64,000 nucleotides of DNA from Marisa cornuarietis (lineage: Eukaryota > Mollusca > Gastropoda > Architaenioglossa > Ampullariidae). Under the pieces are notes generated by a model. The model was not told where the DNA came from. It ran no database searches and saw only the letters and a list, made by a program, of their open reading frames with translations. Below, piece by piece: positions 50,801 to 63,700 of the stretch. Position 1 is the first letter of the stretch; each line of letters begins with the position of its first letter. The stretch is taken from the NCBI GenBank assembly GCA_004794655.1, contig SMMW01000013.1, positions 1,262,001-1,326,000 on the forward strand. The letters run 5' to 3'. Made by a program: the position numbers and the translations under genes.

Positions 50801-53800
50801 TAATGGTAAATACAGCCATCTTGTTCTCCTTATCTCCCAGGGAAGAATTAGGAAGACTCGCCTTCTTTCCTGAAGTAATACGAGGATGCAAGATCAAAAT
50901 TTTACAGGATACTGGTGCTATGATGGCTGGAATATAAACCAGCTTAGTACAGCTCAAAGAGTACTCTGGAGAAAGTCAGTCTTGCATTACATTTGGAGGA
51001 AATACAGTGACTTCTCTGACAGCTTCTGTGCAAGTTTATGTGCCCTTTTACCAGGAACTGCTCCAGTGCTGCCCAAGAAATAATCTAGTTTAGGTTTTGA
51101 ATCCTATTCGATATGTAATATCTAAGACTTACCAGCTTATGTTGTGCTGACAATCCTGTTCTGTGCAATGTTTTGAGAAACATCATCTTTGCTTCATCTA
51201 GCTAGACAGTGCAGCAGGTTTATACTATTACAATTTTGAACATCTGACTCATGACTGTTGGCCATTTTGTTGATACCCTGCTTTCATCATCAGGCATTTC
51301 CATTGTTTTTATGCATTTTTTTAAGTTACCAGAATCTCAAACTTTCTGTCAATGTTGTGCTTAACAGATCCATTTCTGAGTAAAATAATTTATGCCATTC
51401 TGCTTTCACCATGTGATTTTTTTTATATAAATATACTGATTTAAAAGAATTGGGTTAGATACACTTAAGCTGCATTGGCCTTTTAGATCTTTGCTGTTTG
51501 TATTTGCATTCTCTCTTGATACAATGTCAAAGATTACACAGTAGAAATTTTAATCTGATATAGAACATGGATAGATAAGACAGATGACTGAGAACTAAAG
51601 AAGGATATTTTATTAAAAAAAATATTTGTTAAATAAAACTGCAGTATTTCTGGACAAAAGCTGTTCATAAAGTTTCTCACTTGTATTACTCTTAAGTTGT
51701 GATGATGTCAGTCTGGTCTGTAGTCTACAGGAAGACAATTTTTATAGAGAAAATTTTATAATTTTATATTGACTTTTCCCCCCCAACATTTCAGGGCACT
51801 TTTGGGTGATGAAAAGGCCAAGGTTGGTCTAAGCTTTCTATATGATCCTCCTCCTGGGTTAAAAAAGAAAGAGGTAAGTGAAAAATGTACTAAATAGGGA
51901 CTGGTGTCTAGTGCTATTTCAAACAGGATATGTCCCTAAAAATATAGAATAGCAAATATATCAACATAATTTTTGCATTAAAATAAACCGTTGCATCTCC
52001 CTGTCGCAATTTTTGCTGATGGGTTTGTGTTAATACAGAGTATTTTCATCTAGGATGCAATCTTTTCTGTTAGACATGCTGTCCCAGTTTAGCAGACTGT
52101 CTCTGAACAGCCATTTTTCATTTCCCATAAAAAAAAATTTGTAGCCTGGCTGACACTGGTATCAAATTGTAGTTGATGACTTCAAATTCATATAACTATG
52201 AAAACCACATGAAAATATGAAGGTTTACTGTAATAAATTTCAGTTTGCCTGAAAATGTCCTTCTTTACTGCTAAACCACTGATAAAAGCAACCTAAAAAT
52301 ACTGTTCAGTTATGCATTTATAAAGTTAGTGATTTTTGTTTCAAGTTTAAGCCACAAACAAATGTATTACATTAATATTTGTTTTCTTTGTTGTATGCTA
52401 TTGCAGTCATTACAAACATGGAGTAATTAAACAAAAAGAGTCCAGGAAAGAGAATTTGGTGGTTTGTTGATGGGGCAAAGTCAGATAATTAGGCAGTTCT
52501 AAAAGTTGTACTAAAAATAGTGACCTTTCAGATCACAGTGTTATAAAATTGATACAACAACAAGATGAAATTTTGTTTAGTTAACCTTGTGAGTTTTGGT
52601 ATATTAAATAATAGTAATTTAATATAGATATTATTTTTAGTTTAGAGAAAAATTAATCTTATTATGTGTTACCTCTGCTCTGCAAGGAGACTTACACTTG
52701 CTGGTTTATTGGTTGTCAGCTGCTCAAATATATACTTTGTGCTCCTAGGTTAGCTTTATTAGACATTTTAGTTATAACATTACCAAACTTAAGTTCTTGA
52801 ATAAGGGAATATGAAAGGATGATAGTTACCTTTGATGTTTTTTTGGAATATAATAGATGATATTGTTTAGATATTGGTCCCAATTTTTTGTTTTCTCCAA
52901 ATCTGATTTCTCATCTATTTTTCTATGTCTGATGTTTCAGAAGGAAGACAATGAGCCTGAATACAAGTTTGAATGGCAGCGAAAGTACAATGCTCCTCGT
53001 GAAGCGTATGTGTATCGTATACTTTGACTTAATAGACATAATGCTGTATTATTTATTAAGATGTTTTAGAGTGTGGATGTGTGCACATGGGCATTCATGC
53101 AGAAAGCGAGAAATGTGCATTGATGAGTAACAAATGGGAAGTGGGTCTGAAACGATGTTATATTGACTTTCTGCATTATTCCTATTCTAAATTTTGGGTT
53201 ACAATAGAATCCTTTTCTTGCAATCATCTAGGCAGCATGAATCTAGAGACTGTGTCATACATTTGTAAACCAGATTACTGCCTAGAAATGAGATTTTGGC
53301 AGGATATGAGTAAACTATTACATTGCATATCGAAAGTTTGATTGGAAATCATTCATAGTATCGGGATCCGTAATTTAAAAAGTCAAACTTCACTTGCCTT
53401 GCCTTTTAATGTACACCAGTAGAAAGTGTTTAAATGTCTGGTGGTCTTCTTTTTCCATGTTGTTTTCTTAACATTCTATCAAAGAAAAAGAATAATGCAA
53501 AAGATTATTTAATAGTTTTTCATATTTTCACATTGAAATAATTGGACCATCAAATTTTATGTCTACAGATTTGCAAAAGGAGATGAAACTATAAGTGACC
53601 AACCGTTTGGCATAGAGGTCCGCAACATTCGCTGCATCAAGTGTCGACAGTGGGGTCATGTTAACACAGACAAAATTTGTCCTCTTTTTGGAAAGAATCT
53701 TACTGCAGAACCACCACAGCGTAAGTTTTAGTTTTAAACCTCCAACATTCAGAAAGTTCTCAAGCTAAAATGCAGGATTTTATGAGCCAAAGAAAGTTAA

Positions 53801-56800
53801 GTGATAAAAATATTTATGGATGGCTATATATACATGTCCACTATTAAAAATATAGCATGTCTGTTTTTTGAACAGACTTTTTTTCAAGGCATTTATATTT
53901 TTTTAGCCACAATAGAGAATATGTATTAATAGTTTCTTTAAAATGTTGTTTACAGCAGCAACAAGCACATCAAGTCTTTTGGAGGGATTGAAACAAGATG
54001 GCTTCCAGCTGAAGCAAACGATGCTGGGAAGACTGATGGAATCTTCTGATAAAGAAGTAATCAGAATCCTTAGCTCATTCCATACGGATGAAAAGCAAAG
54101 TGATTCATTGCTTAGAACCAGAGTAGTGGCATGAAGTACAATGTGTTCCAATATTTACACCTATTAACCCACATTAAAGACAACTATCATTGGCACACCA
54201 TTTTAAATAGATAATTTTTTAAACATTTAAGTGATGTGATTTGCAAGAAATGTAGTTTTTGTATTCTTGTACTAAATTCAAATAAAAGATGGTATGAAAC
54301 GGAGAGCTGCTTTCATGAAAGTAGGTTACGAGTCAGAAATCACAAAAAAGTTATTTACGAAACATATACAAACATAAAGTGCCAAATAATGAAATGTTTT
54401 AGTAGAATTAGTAGAATATGCACTAGACTTCAAATGTTATTTACTATTTTTTTGTCCTTTTCGGCTGCTGGAGCACAAATCCATGTCAGATTGAGTAACC
54501 AACATGAACATGACACTTGACAAACTGACATATATCTGAAAGTACTCAATGTCAAAATACCTGTTTGGTTGACTAGTTTAGCTCCTTAAGGGAATTAATC
54601 CATATTAGCCCAACATTTTAAGGTACTAACAGTTCCTTCTCTTTTTTATTTATTCATTTACTCATGGAATAATGTGCTTTGTGACACTACCCTGTTCGCA
54701 TTACAATATGAAAGAGACACTGGCTGTGAAGAAGTTCACATCTGCAAATGCAAAATGCTAGGAAAAAAATTAAGATATCAAAACATTGGGGTTAAAAAAA
54801 GGAAATATGTATGTAAATACTAGAAAAAGAGAATCAGGTTTTTGCTTAAAATAATGGGAAAGTGGATTCTTTGGTGTCTGTCTTTGGGTTAAAAAAAAAG
54901 AAAAAAGAAGAAAAAAATGTGTCCAGTTATGAACAGGAATAGCTCGTTCCTCAGAAATCAGTAGTACTCTGTGATGAGGTCCAACTTAAGATTTTCAGAA
55001 TGATTCTTTATATAGAGAAAACTACATAAACTGTGTAAGTATATAACTAATCCTTAATTGGTAACAATATAGGCATACATCAGTGACCTTATCTAGCTTA
55101 TAATGAAAGGGTTTAAGTTAGTGCTAATGTCTAAAGGCAAATGATTGCCATAGATCATCCTCATAATATCTGCACAGATTAGGTATTTTATTTCTTTAAA
55201 CAATGGAAAAGTAGGGACATCCATCAGAGGTTTATTCTGATTGGAACATAGAATCATAAAACATCCAAGTCATATAATTAATACTTTTAAATGGTGATGA
55301 TGCATTCCTTCAAGTCAAGATCGAACTCCTGAAAGCAGTGGCGCTATGTCACTGTGCTAGTACTGGAACAGCGACAGATTTTTCATGACTTATTTACTAT
55401 TTTCAGACTTTTTTTTCAACATTGCAGTTCCACAAAGAAATACTAAATCATGCATCAGAAAGTGTTTTTGTGAATTAGTCTTTATAGAAGCTGTAGACTG
55501 TCCTTGACATAGTTTTGAAAAGTTTTGTGTAATAGGCTCATATTGGAAACTGCAGATTCTTAATGCTAAATGATGATTTCTTGTTATTTCTTGTTTCCTT
55601 TAAGGTAGTATTAGGAGATGAAGATGAAACCGACCCTGAAGTACAGTTCCTGAAGTCCCTCACACCAAAGCAGAAAAAGAAGCTGCTGAAGTAAGTTTGT
55701 GTCCTATCATTTAAAGCTAATATTTATCTGAACAAAATTCATCCAAAGCATTTATAGGAAAGAGGATTTCTGGAAAATTATCTCACATTTGGGATTTTTG
55801 ATGTCTTAATTAGAAAATGACAGCTACATTATTGATCCATGTTTGTTTGTACCTTACTGTCCTTTGTGAATGTAAAGAGTTTGCATTCCAGTGTTGGCCT
55901 GATTCACCCCATGCATGGGGTGAACGCTAAAGTTATCTTAGAACTGCATGGTATTGTTTTTTTAATACACAGCACTGTACACAAGGAAGAACAGAGGTTT
56001 CTTAAATGCTATGTTTGCAGGAAGTTGAACAAGCTGCAGAAGAAGGATTCAAAGAAAAAGAAGAGACGGAAGTCTAGGCACTCATCTGATTCAGATTCAT
56101 CAGGTAATGCCTTAACACTAGACACAGCACCCTTTTGCATGATTATGAAATAGCTTGTATTAAAGGTGATCAAAAGTTATCATTTAGCATCATATTATGT
56201 TTTTGCATGTGATATAAAAGAATTTCCAAGCAGCTAAACTGCTTCATGCAATTATAGCTTTCTCTGCTCAACTGCAAATTTTTTATTTATATTGCCATTT
56301 TTTAAAATCCTGTGTAGGGTTGTTTCTTGATTGTTCTGCTTCCTTCTTGTTTTCATGCCGCCCACTAGCTTATTAGATCCATGAATGAGGGCTGGAAGTT
56401 GTAAATTGTACATATGTTATCTCCCCATTTTATTCCTTAGTAATTCTGTGATGGGCAAGATGGAGTAGTGGCACTAAATTCTCTCTTTTCCTGTGCTTTC
56501 CTCTCAAGATTGTGATCTTCTGTAATGAATGTTAGAAAATATCTCTTTGAATGTGAACTGTCCAGTTAATATCCAAAAAATAATTATTTGTTTGTTTTTT
56601 TTTTTTTAAAGATGTACATCCCAAGCAACTGAAGCGCAAGTCAGATGAATCTCTTCATGGTGGTAGAAAGCATCCTAGGCTAGAGAAGTCCAGGAGTCCA
56701 CCTAATGATAGAGAGTATGGTAAATATGACATAGAGAGACGCCAGCTTGCACACCGTGCACTCAGTGCCGGTGGGTCAGACACCAGTGAGCCTGACAGAT

Positions 56801-57000
56801 ACAGGACAAACAACAGGTCTGAAAGGAATCCTAAAGTCCACTCGGTCAAACAGGAACACAGCACTGGAAAACATGACAGGCAGAGGAGACGCCAGAGGTC
56901 AAGGTCAGCTAGCAGTGACAGGGCACCTAGAAAAGGGAGCAGAGATGGTAAAGACTTGTCAGAGTCTTCTCACAAAGGGAGCAGGAGATCCAGGCATTGA
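47890..57000 (+). CDS. CIR1: CIR1, corepressor interacting with RBPJ, 9 exons
   Basis: Nuclear protein that in mammals links RBPJ (CBF1) to histone-deacetylase corepressors in Notch-target repression and is also found with splicing factors. Exons: 47890-47961, 49099-49193, 51795-51873, 52941-53005, 53569-53720, 53956-54056, 55605-55690, 56021-56103, 56612-57000. All have GT-AG borders with matching phases; 373 residues against about 450 in human. The N-terminal CIR domain shows [12 protein letters not shown] and [18 protein letters not shown], then YKFEWQ and [17 protein letters not shown] zinc-knuckle-like CX2CX4HX6C ([16 protein letters not shown]) follows. [19 protein letters not shown] precedes a lysine-rich stretch, and an Arg/Ser-rich tail shorter than the mammalian one ends at RRSRH. 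The start has a good context (A-rich, G at +4). Confidence 0.95.
48757..48786. repeat. (ATG)10 microsatellite in CIR1 intron 1
   Basis: A pure ATG triplet run in the intron. It is not near a splice site. Confidence 0.95.
49930..51110 (+). pseudogene. Ty3/gypsy-type gag and protease relic in CIR1 intron 2
   Basis: The first frame (to about 50,341) looks like a retroelement capsid: a basic and hydrophobic stretch with KFQCN, then a region ending [11 protein letters not shown], which resembles the SCAN-like end of gypsy gag. Homology continues in another frame to about 50,520. Next comes a nucleocapsid zinc knuckle CX2CX4HX4C (50,707-50,748) and an aspartic-protease active-site motif DTGA (50,908-50,919). 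Stops and frameshifts break it, and no reverse transcriptase, integrase or LTR is visible. An ATT-rich run (50,522-50,540) splits the gag part from the knuckle. The relic is in the same orientation as CIR1. Confidence 0.75.
54281..54286 (+). terminator. AATAAA within CIR1 intron 6, possible alternative 3' end
   Basis: If exon 6 is not spliced at 54,056, the CIR1 frame continues for 25 codons to a TGA at 54,132-54,134. This AATAAA then lies about 150 bases downstream. That layout would allow a shorter protein without the Arg/Ser-rich tail. Confidence 0.35.
55300..55378 (-). repeat. tRNA-derived SINE fragment in CIR1 intron 6
   Basis: On the minus strand an A-box-like ctagcacagtgacatagcgc is followed 15 bases later by a B-box-like aggagttcgatcttg. 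Only the tRNA-like head is clear. Confidence 0.45.
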
Positions 57001-57506
57001 TCCAGTAAGAAATCGAGAAGACATGAAACCAAGAGCAATCAACAGTCACAGTAAAACACTAGACTGGTGTACAGTTTAGTGGGGAACATCCTCAAAACAG
57101 GGAGAGTATCCGTGTTCTTGAGAGCAGAGGGCATGCAAGGGACAGAAGACATGATGAATATAGTGAACAAGATGGGGATGAGAAGCCCAGAACTGTTATT
57201 TCTCATTATTTCCAGAGCTGAGACAAGAAGAAATAATCCATAATAACTTTTCTTAGGTTGTGGTTGCAGCAACAAAAGCAAAATTTAGTAGTTAATGAAG
57301 TATTTCTAATCATTGTAATAAATGAATCTTACCTTTCAGTGCTCTTCAGATTTTTTTTAATGATCTACATTCAGAAAAGAGGTATAGTCAAGGATTGTTG
57401 CATAGACGTAATATACATGTATACAAAAACAATTAGTCACTGGCATGTCAGTTTCAGACTAATTTTTCAGCAGTAATTTCTGTTTAAAGATGAACATCAA
57501 AATGGC

Positions 57507-57512
57507 AATAAA
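57507..57512 (+). terminator. CIR1 polyadenylation signal
   Basis: AATAAA lies about 507 bases after the CIR1 stop codon, in AT-rich DNA. It is the most likely 3' end of the full-length transcript. Confidence 0.5.
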
Positions 57513-57558
57513 TTGATGGGACAGCAGAACAGATTTAGGGCCTTTCTTACCAAAACAA

Positions 57559-57775
57559 TTTGTAATCTGAAGCACGTTTTCACAAGAAGCCACTCTTGAT
57601 ACTTATATAACATTGTTTTATGAAAGTCAGGGCATTCTCCTTGTCATCCACAGCAGTGCAGTAAAGAACAAGTCCATAGCTTGTGCTATAGACTTCTGGA
57701 ACATAGCTGCTCAGCAAATAAGCTTTATTTTTGGTGCATGTGATTAAAATGTGCATTTTATACAAAAATCTTTCA
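57559..57775 (+). repeat. dispersed repeat, copy A
   Basis: It shares an ordered series of blocks with 59,674-59,920: tttgtaatc(t/c)gaa, gttttcacaa, then ttatgaaagtcag against ttattacagtcag. Next come aaataagctttattt, tgattaaaat against tgattgaaat, gcatttt(t)atacaaaaa and ctttca. The order and spacing are the same, with about 70% identity by eye. It begins just after the CIR1 polyadenylation signal. Confidence 0.65.
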
Positions 57776-58132
57776 ATGATTAATCATCATTCCTTGCTAC
57801 TCCTCGAGGAGCATAGGGCCGCAATCAATGATTAAAAGGATGTCTAAATTCTGAAACAGTATTTTTTGCTTAATATTAAAAAGTAACATATAGTCATTTA
57901 TGTTGCATGGTCTATGAATTAATAAAAAGCCTGTTTAGTAGAGCACTGTTAGTAATGAGCTAGAAACTGTGTGAAGTGCAACTGTACACTGTACTTGAAT
58001 GACCCATACTTGTTTTACTCTTACTGCATTTGTTTGACTGTGTCTCTCAATGCTTTCGAATGCATGAAAATCAGGCTAAATTTAAAAAAAGCAGCTAAAC
58101 TGATGTACCAAACCTTCCACTGCACAAAGTGA

Positions 58133-58164
58133 GCATTATGCATGTGCAGCATTATGCATGTGCA
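58133..58164. repeat. perfect 16-bp tandem duplication
   Basis: gcattatgcatgtgca occurs twice without a break. Each unit contains the palindrome ATGCAT. Confidence 0.9.
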
Positions 58165-58479
58165 AGCCATTGGCAACATTAGATGTGTTCACTAGTTGTT
58201 GAGGGGTATTAAGTGGGGTGAAAGGGGATAAAACAAACATGCCTGCAAGAAAATGTTTGACACCAGTGGGATGGCCCCATGATGGTATTCCAGCAGAGAA
58301 GTGCCCCAGTTGTTCAGTTAGAAGTAGAGGAAGCCATTCTGTCTTTCAATGGCTGTTATGATTTCAAGTGACAGGCATCACTATAAAACGCCCTTAGTCT
58401 GGACAACCTCAAGTGATGAGACATCACATCAACCAATAAACATCAACCAATAAATCAGGCTGAAACTATTTCATTGTAG

Positions 58480-58535
58480 TGTAACCATCTCTGGTAGTGA
58501 TAGAGCTTTAGTTGCTGGTACAGCTTAGAACTCGA
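58480..58535 (+). repeat. SINE tail fragment
   Basis: gtaaccatctctggtagtga, then tagagctttagttgctggta, then cagcttagaa parallels the 3' part of the SINE at 8,250-8,310 (gatggcgaccctgccgtgac, then atagccttagttgctggctc). Only the 3' end is present. Confidence 0.45.
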
Positions 58536-59673
58536 CCAACTAACCAACCATTATCTGGCTAAAGTTTTGCACAACAGGACCATCATACAGAACATCTGAA
58601 AATTGCAACATATGTCAACATCAGCCAGCAGACCATCTATAACTTCTTGCATTAGTATAATCTGTTTAGCAGAGCTGGTTTTTCTTTCTTACAGTAAAGT
58701 ACAGCAGCCAAACATAGCCTGTGATGGAGTGTTTCTGTTGAATTTAGTGAGGATTAGATAAAAGGTGTATTTTTGCACGATTATCAATCACCATTCAGTA
58801 CTTTATTTCTAAGTTTGCATTTGTGTTATCTTTCACACATCATCTTGTGACACAATATAACCTGACAACACTGCCGGGCAAAATAACACTTTATTTATCC
58901 CAGAGGGCAAATAAATAGTTCAGTAAAATGGAGATCAAATTGTGAATGCTCTCTGGATTTAAATCTAACAGGCAGTCTGCAGGAAGAAGGGTTTTGAAGA
59001 AATTTTATTATGATTTTTTTGGTTAGAGAAATGCAAATTTGTCCTAATAAAAAAGATGTTTACCTCTGCATATTAAGGAGCCTGAATTTGCTGCTTTGTT
59101 GTTTATTGTTCTTTCTATTGTCTATATGTCAAGAAGATGTGTCAGGAAATCTGATGCTCCTTGTGAAGTGTAGATTATCCTGTTTCTCCTTCTTAGATAT
59201 TGCTATTATTGTTTTCTTTATTGAGATGTTTTGAATTTGAAAGTGTGTGTTCATTTGCCCAGGTCATGGTCCCATGATTACATATACTCGTTTATATGAC
59301 TTTGTGTTTAAAATGCACTTAACTGTCCACAAAAAGGCAATTGTTAATATTTTTATTTAAAAGTTTTTTTGGGGGAAGTCAGAAATATTGCAATAAGCAT
59401 AAAGATATGCCCTTAAAAAATGAAATTGTAGACTAAATTTTTTTATGCCTTATCCCACCCACTGCTTATTTAATTTACCTTTTAAATATTTGCTACTTGC
59501 CACATATTGTAATGTGCATGAATAAATAATGAATTTTATATACTGTGTTTTGGAATGTTATTTTTTTCTTGTAAAAGCAAAACATCGTGTGTGACAGTAC
59601 TGGTACATTGTGTCAAATTAGTAATAAAGCATGGAAAGGCAAAAACAGGCTTTTAAAAAATAACTATAAATCA
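58536..59673. other. no gene recognised
   Basis: AT-rich DNA with short frames only. The frame near 59,010-59,234 is hydrophobic by composition and resembles no known family. Confidence 0.5.
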
Positions 59674-59920
59674 TTTGTAATCCGAAACAAGTTTTCACAA
59701 AAAGCACTCTCGACACTTTCATGACATTGCTTTATTACAGTCAGCGCATTATCTCACTGTCACCAGCAACAGCTCCTTCACACTGCACCTGGCAGTTATG
59801 AGGAACGAGACACGAAACAGCATCCTCCGTAGTCATCCACTACAGAGCTGTTTAGAAAATAAGCTTTATTTCTGGCGCCACTGATTGAAATACACTGCAT
59901 TTTTATACAAAAAGCTTTCA
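59674..59920 (+). repeat. dispersed repeat, copy B
   Basis: The partner of copy A at 57,559-57,775, with about 30 extra bases in the middle (the ctgcacctggcagttatgag region). Both copies are in the same orientation, 2.1 kb apart. No inverted ends or target duplications were resolved. Confidence 0.65.
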
Positions 59921-60485
59921 GCACATATTAGAGGGCTTTTGTAATAATTTGGAAATAGTACACTCAGCATTATTCTCATGAAAAGCAAACCCATGTTTGA
60001 CTGTAATAAGGATGATCACTACAACACCATGTTGCTAACGTATGTATGTTCAGTATTGGCTAAAATGTCTGAGAATCTCCTAGCCTACTATGTATATCAT
60101 TTGAACATTAACTGTGGCATTTCTGATGATACAGCCAAATATGTGTACATGAGTTCCCATGCATATTGTATCAACACTGAAACATTTACCATGCTTGAGA
60201 AAGTAAGGGAGAGAAGTAAAAACAAAATAAGAGTGGGCTTTGTTGAGTGGTGGCAGAAAGGAAATTGTTTCATACTGGTAGAATCAGTGACTTAATTCTC
60301 AGTCACCCAGTGTTTGTCAAGCATGTAAAGCACTTTTAGTTAACCTCAAAATACAAAGTCTTCAAAATGAAAGAGATATGAGTATGTATTCCTGCGCTGA
60401 ATGCAACATTGAAATGTTTTTAGGTTACCATTTTGATTTCTTGCTCCTGTTTTGTTCATAATCTGGGATGGACTTAAAGCTTGAC

Positions 60486-60700
60486 TGGGAGCCCCGGTAG
60501 TGTAGTGGTTAAAACACTCTGCAGTGAGCGGCTCAGGATTCAGATCTTGTGTCGGGACACTCTCTGTATGTAACACCTGTTCACAGGGCTGGGCGCCAGG
60601 GGTTTTCTCTGGGTACTCCAGTTTCCTCCCCTCTCCCTTTCCCCCCATAGTGCGAAATCACCACAAGGTGGAAGCACTTTTCTAAATAAACACCAACAGC
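60486..60700 (+). repeat. tRNA-derived SINE (second family)
   Basis: The head gagccccggtagtgtagtgg, then ttaaaacactctgcag, carries an A box. The B-box-like ggattcagatcttg follows about 30 bases later. The body reads gtgtcgggacactctctgta, then cacctgttcacagggctggg, and ends in a CT-rich stretch and accacaaggtggaagcactt. It is well preserved. Confidence 0.75.
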
Positions 60701-63700
60701 TTGACTACTATAGTACTGCCAGCGATGAGGGGGATGCACTTTCCTTCCTTGTTTTATTCTTTGTCTTTTTTTGGGGGTAGATTTGTTGATGGATGATTGT
60801 AATACTCTGGTACTCTTCCTCTGCCCAAAGAATTTCTGACAAGGATTGGTGCAAGTCAAAATACAGCTCAGCAGGTTGGCCATGCATGTTAGTATTATTT
60901 TGAATCTATTATGACAGGAAAAGTGATATTCTATTTTTTAACTCATCTATTATTAATACTTCTGGTTTCTAACACACATACATGTAATCAGCTTTCCACA
61001 TCAGCAAAAGATAAGAGCTGTATGTACACACAATGTCCTAATTGCTCTAGTATGTCCATACATTCTGTGAGAAGTCTTGCTTCAGCTCTTTGCTGATCAT
61101 ATGGTCAACTCACCACACTTAGCTGATTGATACAGCCTCCAAAAATCACTCAAAATAAAGGAAAAAAACTCTCAGTCCTTTGCTTATAAAGCTGAATTTA
61201 TAGCCTCTGAGATATTACTGCCATCCTCCTGGTAAGTCTATCAACAGAAGCACTAATGTTTCAACATCAGCACTGTTACATCACTTGCAACAACCTTTGT
61301 CTGTCATTAGCTTTATCATCTGGACCTGAATTTCCTAAGCAGACAGCTTGCTGTGACTATCACAATACAGGGTAAGGTTTAACAAGTTTAGCATTAACAC
61401 AATGAAGACATGCCACTCAAGCATAACGTTCACTCAAATAATGTGAATTTTCCTTAAAATTATATAATTTATGCTATTTTCAACAGATAAGAATTTATAC
61501 TATTTTCAATAGGCACGACTATATGGAACTGCTATTTCACAAAATCCTCATCATGCTAAATTTGTGCAAACACTACAAAAGTAAAATTACTACTATTAAT
61601 TCATCCATTTTTTCTTCTTTTCTTAGCTGCAGCATATTATTGTCAGGCAAGATTCCCTCTTATGTGCACCTGTGCATACATACACAGATCTCTAACACAT
61701 AGCCAACTTGTAAATATTAGCAGCATGGATCACACAGTGGTCCAACACAATGCAGCACTGTAAACATACACAGACATCCACATGCACCACATATGCTAAG
61801 GAGACATCAGGTTAACATTAAAAGAATTTAAGCTAGCAAAATAATGGTGCAGTGAACCTGCTGCAGCCACACCCAGGCAGAAATGTAAACTGGTGTATCC
61901 AGTTGTGGTATCCTGGGATTGACGAATGACGATGAATACTTTGTATCACAAAAGAAGCTGCTTTTGTCATCACCTATTATGATCCAGACAGACTTCGCCT
62001 ATGCACACAGAGCACTTATTAGTACCTTGTGTATTTTATTTTTCTCCTGGATGGACTGGGAAGGACAATCACCTAAAACTAGTATATGTATAGTGTCATC
62101 ATCTTTCCTTAGTGGGCTTAGTCCAGATAGGAGTGTAGTATATATGTTGGTTGAGGGAACACAAAAAACAACATTATACTTATGGAAAATAAAGGTTATG
62201 ATTTTAGCATTTACAAACATTTCAATGAAATTCACATTGCACCAAAGTATACTGTGTTTCACCATTACAACATATATAAAATTAACCAGGGGAAAACCTC
62301 AGTTTTAGCACACTTTCTGGTCACCATGTATCAAAACATCAAACAGTATCAAAATGAAAAGTTCTTATCCAAAAGAAATTATTAAAAAAAAGTCACTCCA
62401 CTTAAACGCAAACTACAAATAATACTTCCGAAGGAAGGTTTAAAGAATCTAACTCATCCATCTGAAGTAGATGATGCTGTCATCAAAAGTGAACATCACA
62501 CATGCAGCATTAGTTCAAGAAGTCTTTGCAAGAGTCTGGTCTGAGCCAGGTGAAAATGAGCACCAAAACAATTTAAAAACGGAACAAAAAGTGTTCACAG
62601 GACAAACCTCATGGTGTGAGCAATGTTTGGTGAAATACAATGGAAGCTGAAGGTCCTGGTCCAGTTCAATAAAATAAACATGAAAAAAATAGATGCCAGG
62701 GAACGATTGAGTGATGTACGGGGTACTTCATGGGCATCCAGTTAGGACACACACTGTCAGCCCTTGCCCTATAACTAAATTACTTTTGAGAATCTTGAAC
62801 AATTTCTATAAATGAATGAGAGACAAATGTAATACATATGTCTTACTAACGCTTTGGCAAATTTAGCTGTGACAGCCCCAAAATAATTAGCCTATTCTGC
62901 AGATGGGGCACTTTAGTGTATGATCTTAATGTTTGTCATGGAGAAGTCTGGCACTAGGTTATCATCAATAACTGTTCACTCTAAGAAAATAAAGGTCATA
63001 TAAGATCTTTTCCTTATTACATTCTTAAGTTACATTTCACAAAAAAGCCGAGCAAAATATTCCTTTATCAAACCTTTGGGTTCCTTATATGATCTGTCTG
63101 AATGAGGTTTAAAACTCTTCTTTTTTAGTAAAACATTTTTTGCTCCATTTCTGTGGTAAAATTTTAAATTTATTCTTCATTTGAAAAATGGTGACACTCA
63201 TGCGACTTTTTGACCAGCCTGATAATTGTCATCATCGTCATCACGATCATCATTCCCTTAAGCCTGACCAGCTTTCTAACTGGTAACAATGGTATCATGA
63301 CATAACTGCCACCACTGCTTAATTAAGTTAACTTAAAACAGGAAAAATTATGCTCTTTTCAAAACAAAAATGGTAACTTGCTGCTTAACTAAAATGAGAT
63401 CAATTAAAACAATCATTGCACAGTGCATAGCTAAAGGAGGAATGAAACACAACATCACACAAATAACATTTCCCCGTCCCTATTTAAACGAAGCCTAGAC
63501 AAAAGTAGGAGGCAACAACAGGAGAATGGCCTTCAATGATAATAAAAAACATAATAATGTAAAAGACCTAAATGAAAACAGCTGCCAATAAAGTAATGAA
63601 AAAAAATCCACATTGTCAAGGCTTTAAAACAAGTCCTCCAATAATTTTTAAGATATGATTACAGATCCAACAGACTGTCACTGGGAAGGAGTGACAAAAT

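Noticed and set aside
59978..60295. 105-codon plus-strand ORF with ATG
   Set aside because: No recognisable family, AT-rich codon use equal to the surrounding DNA, and no splice or promoter context.
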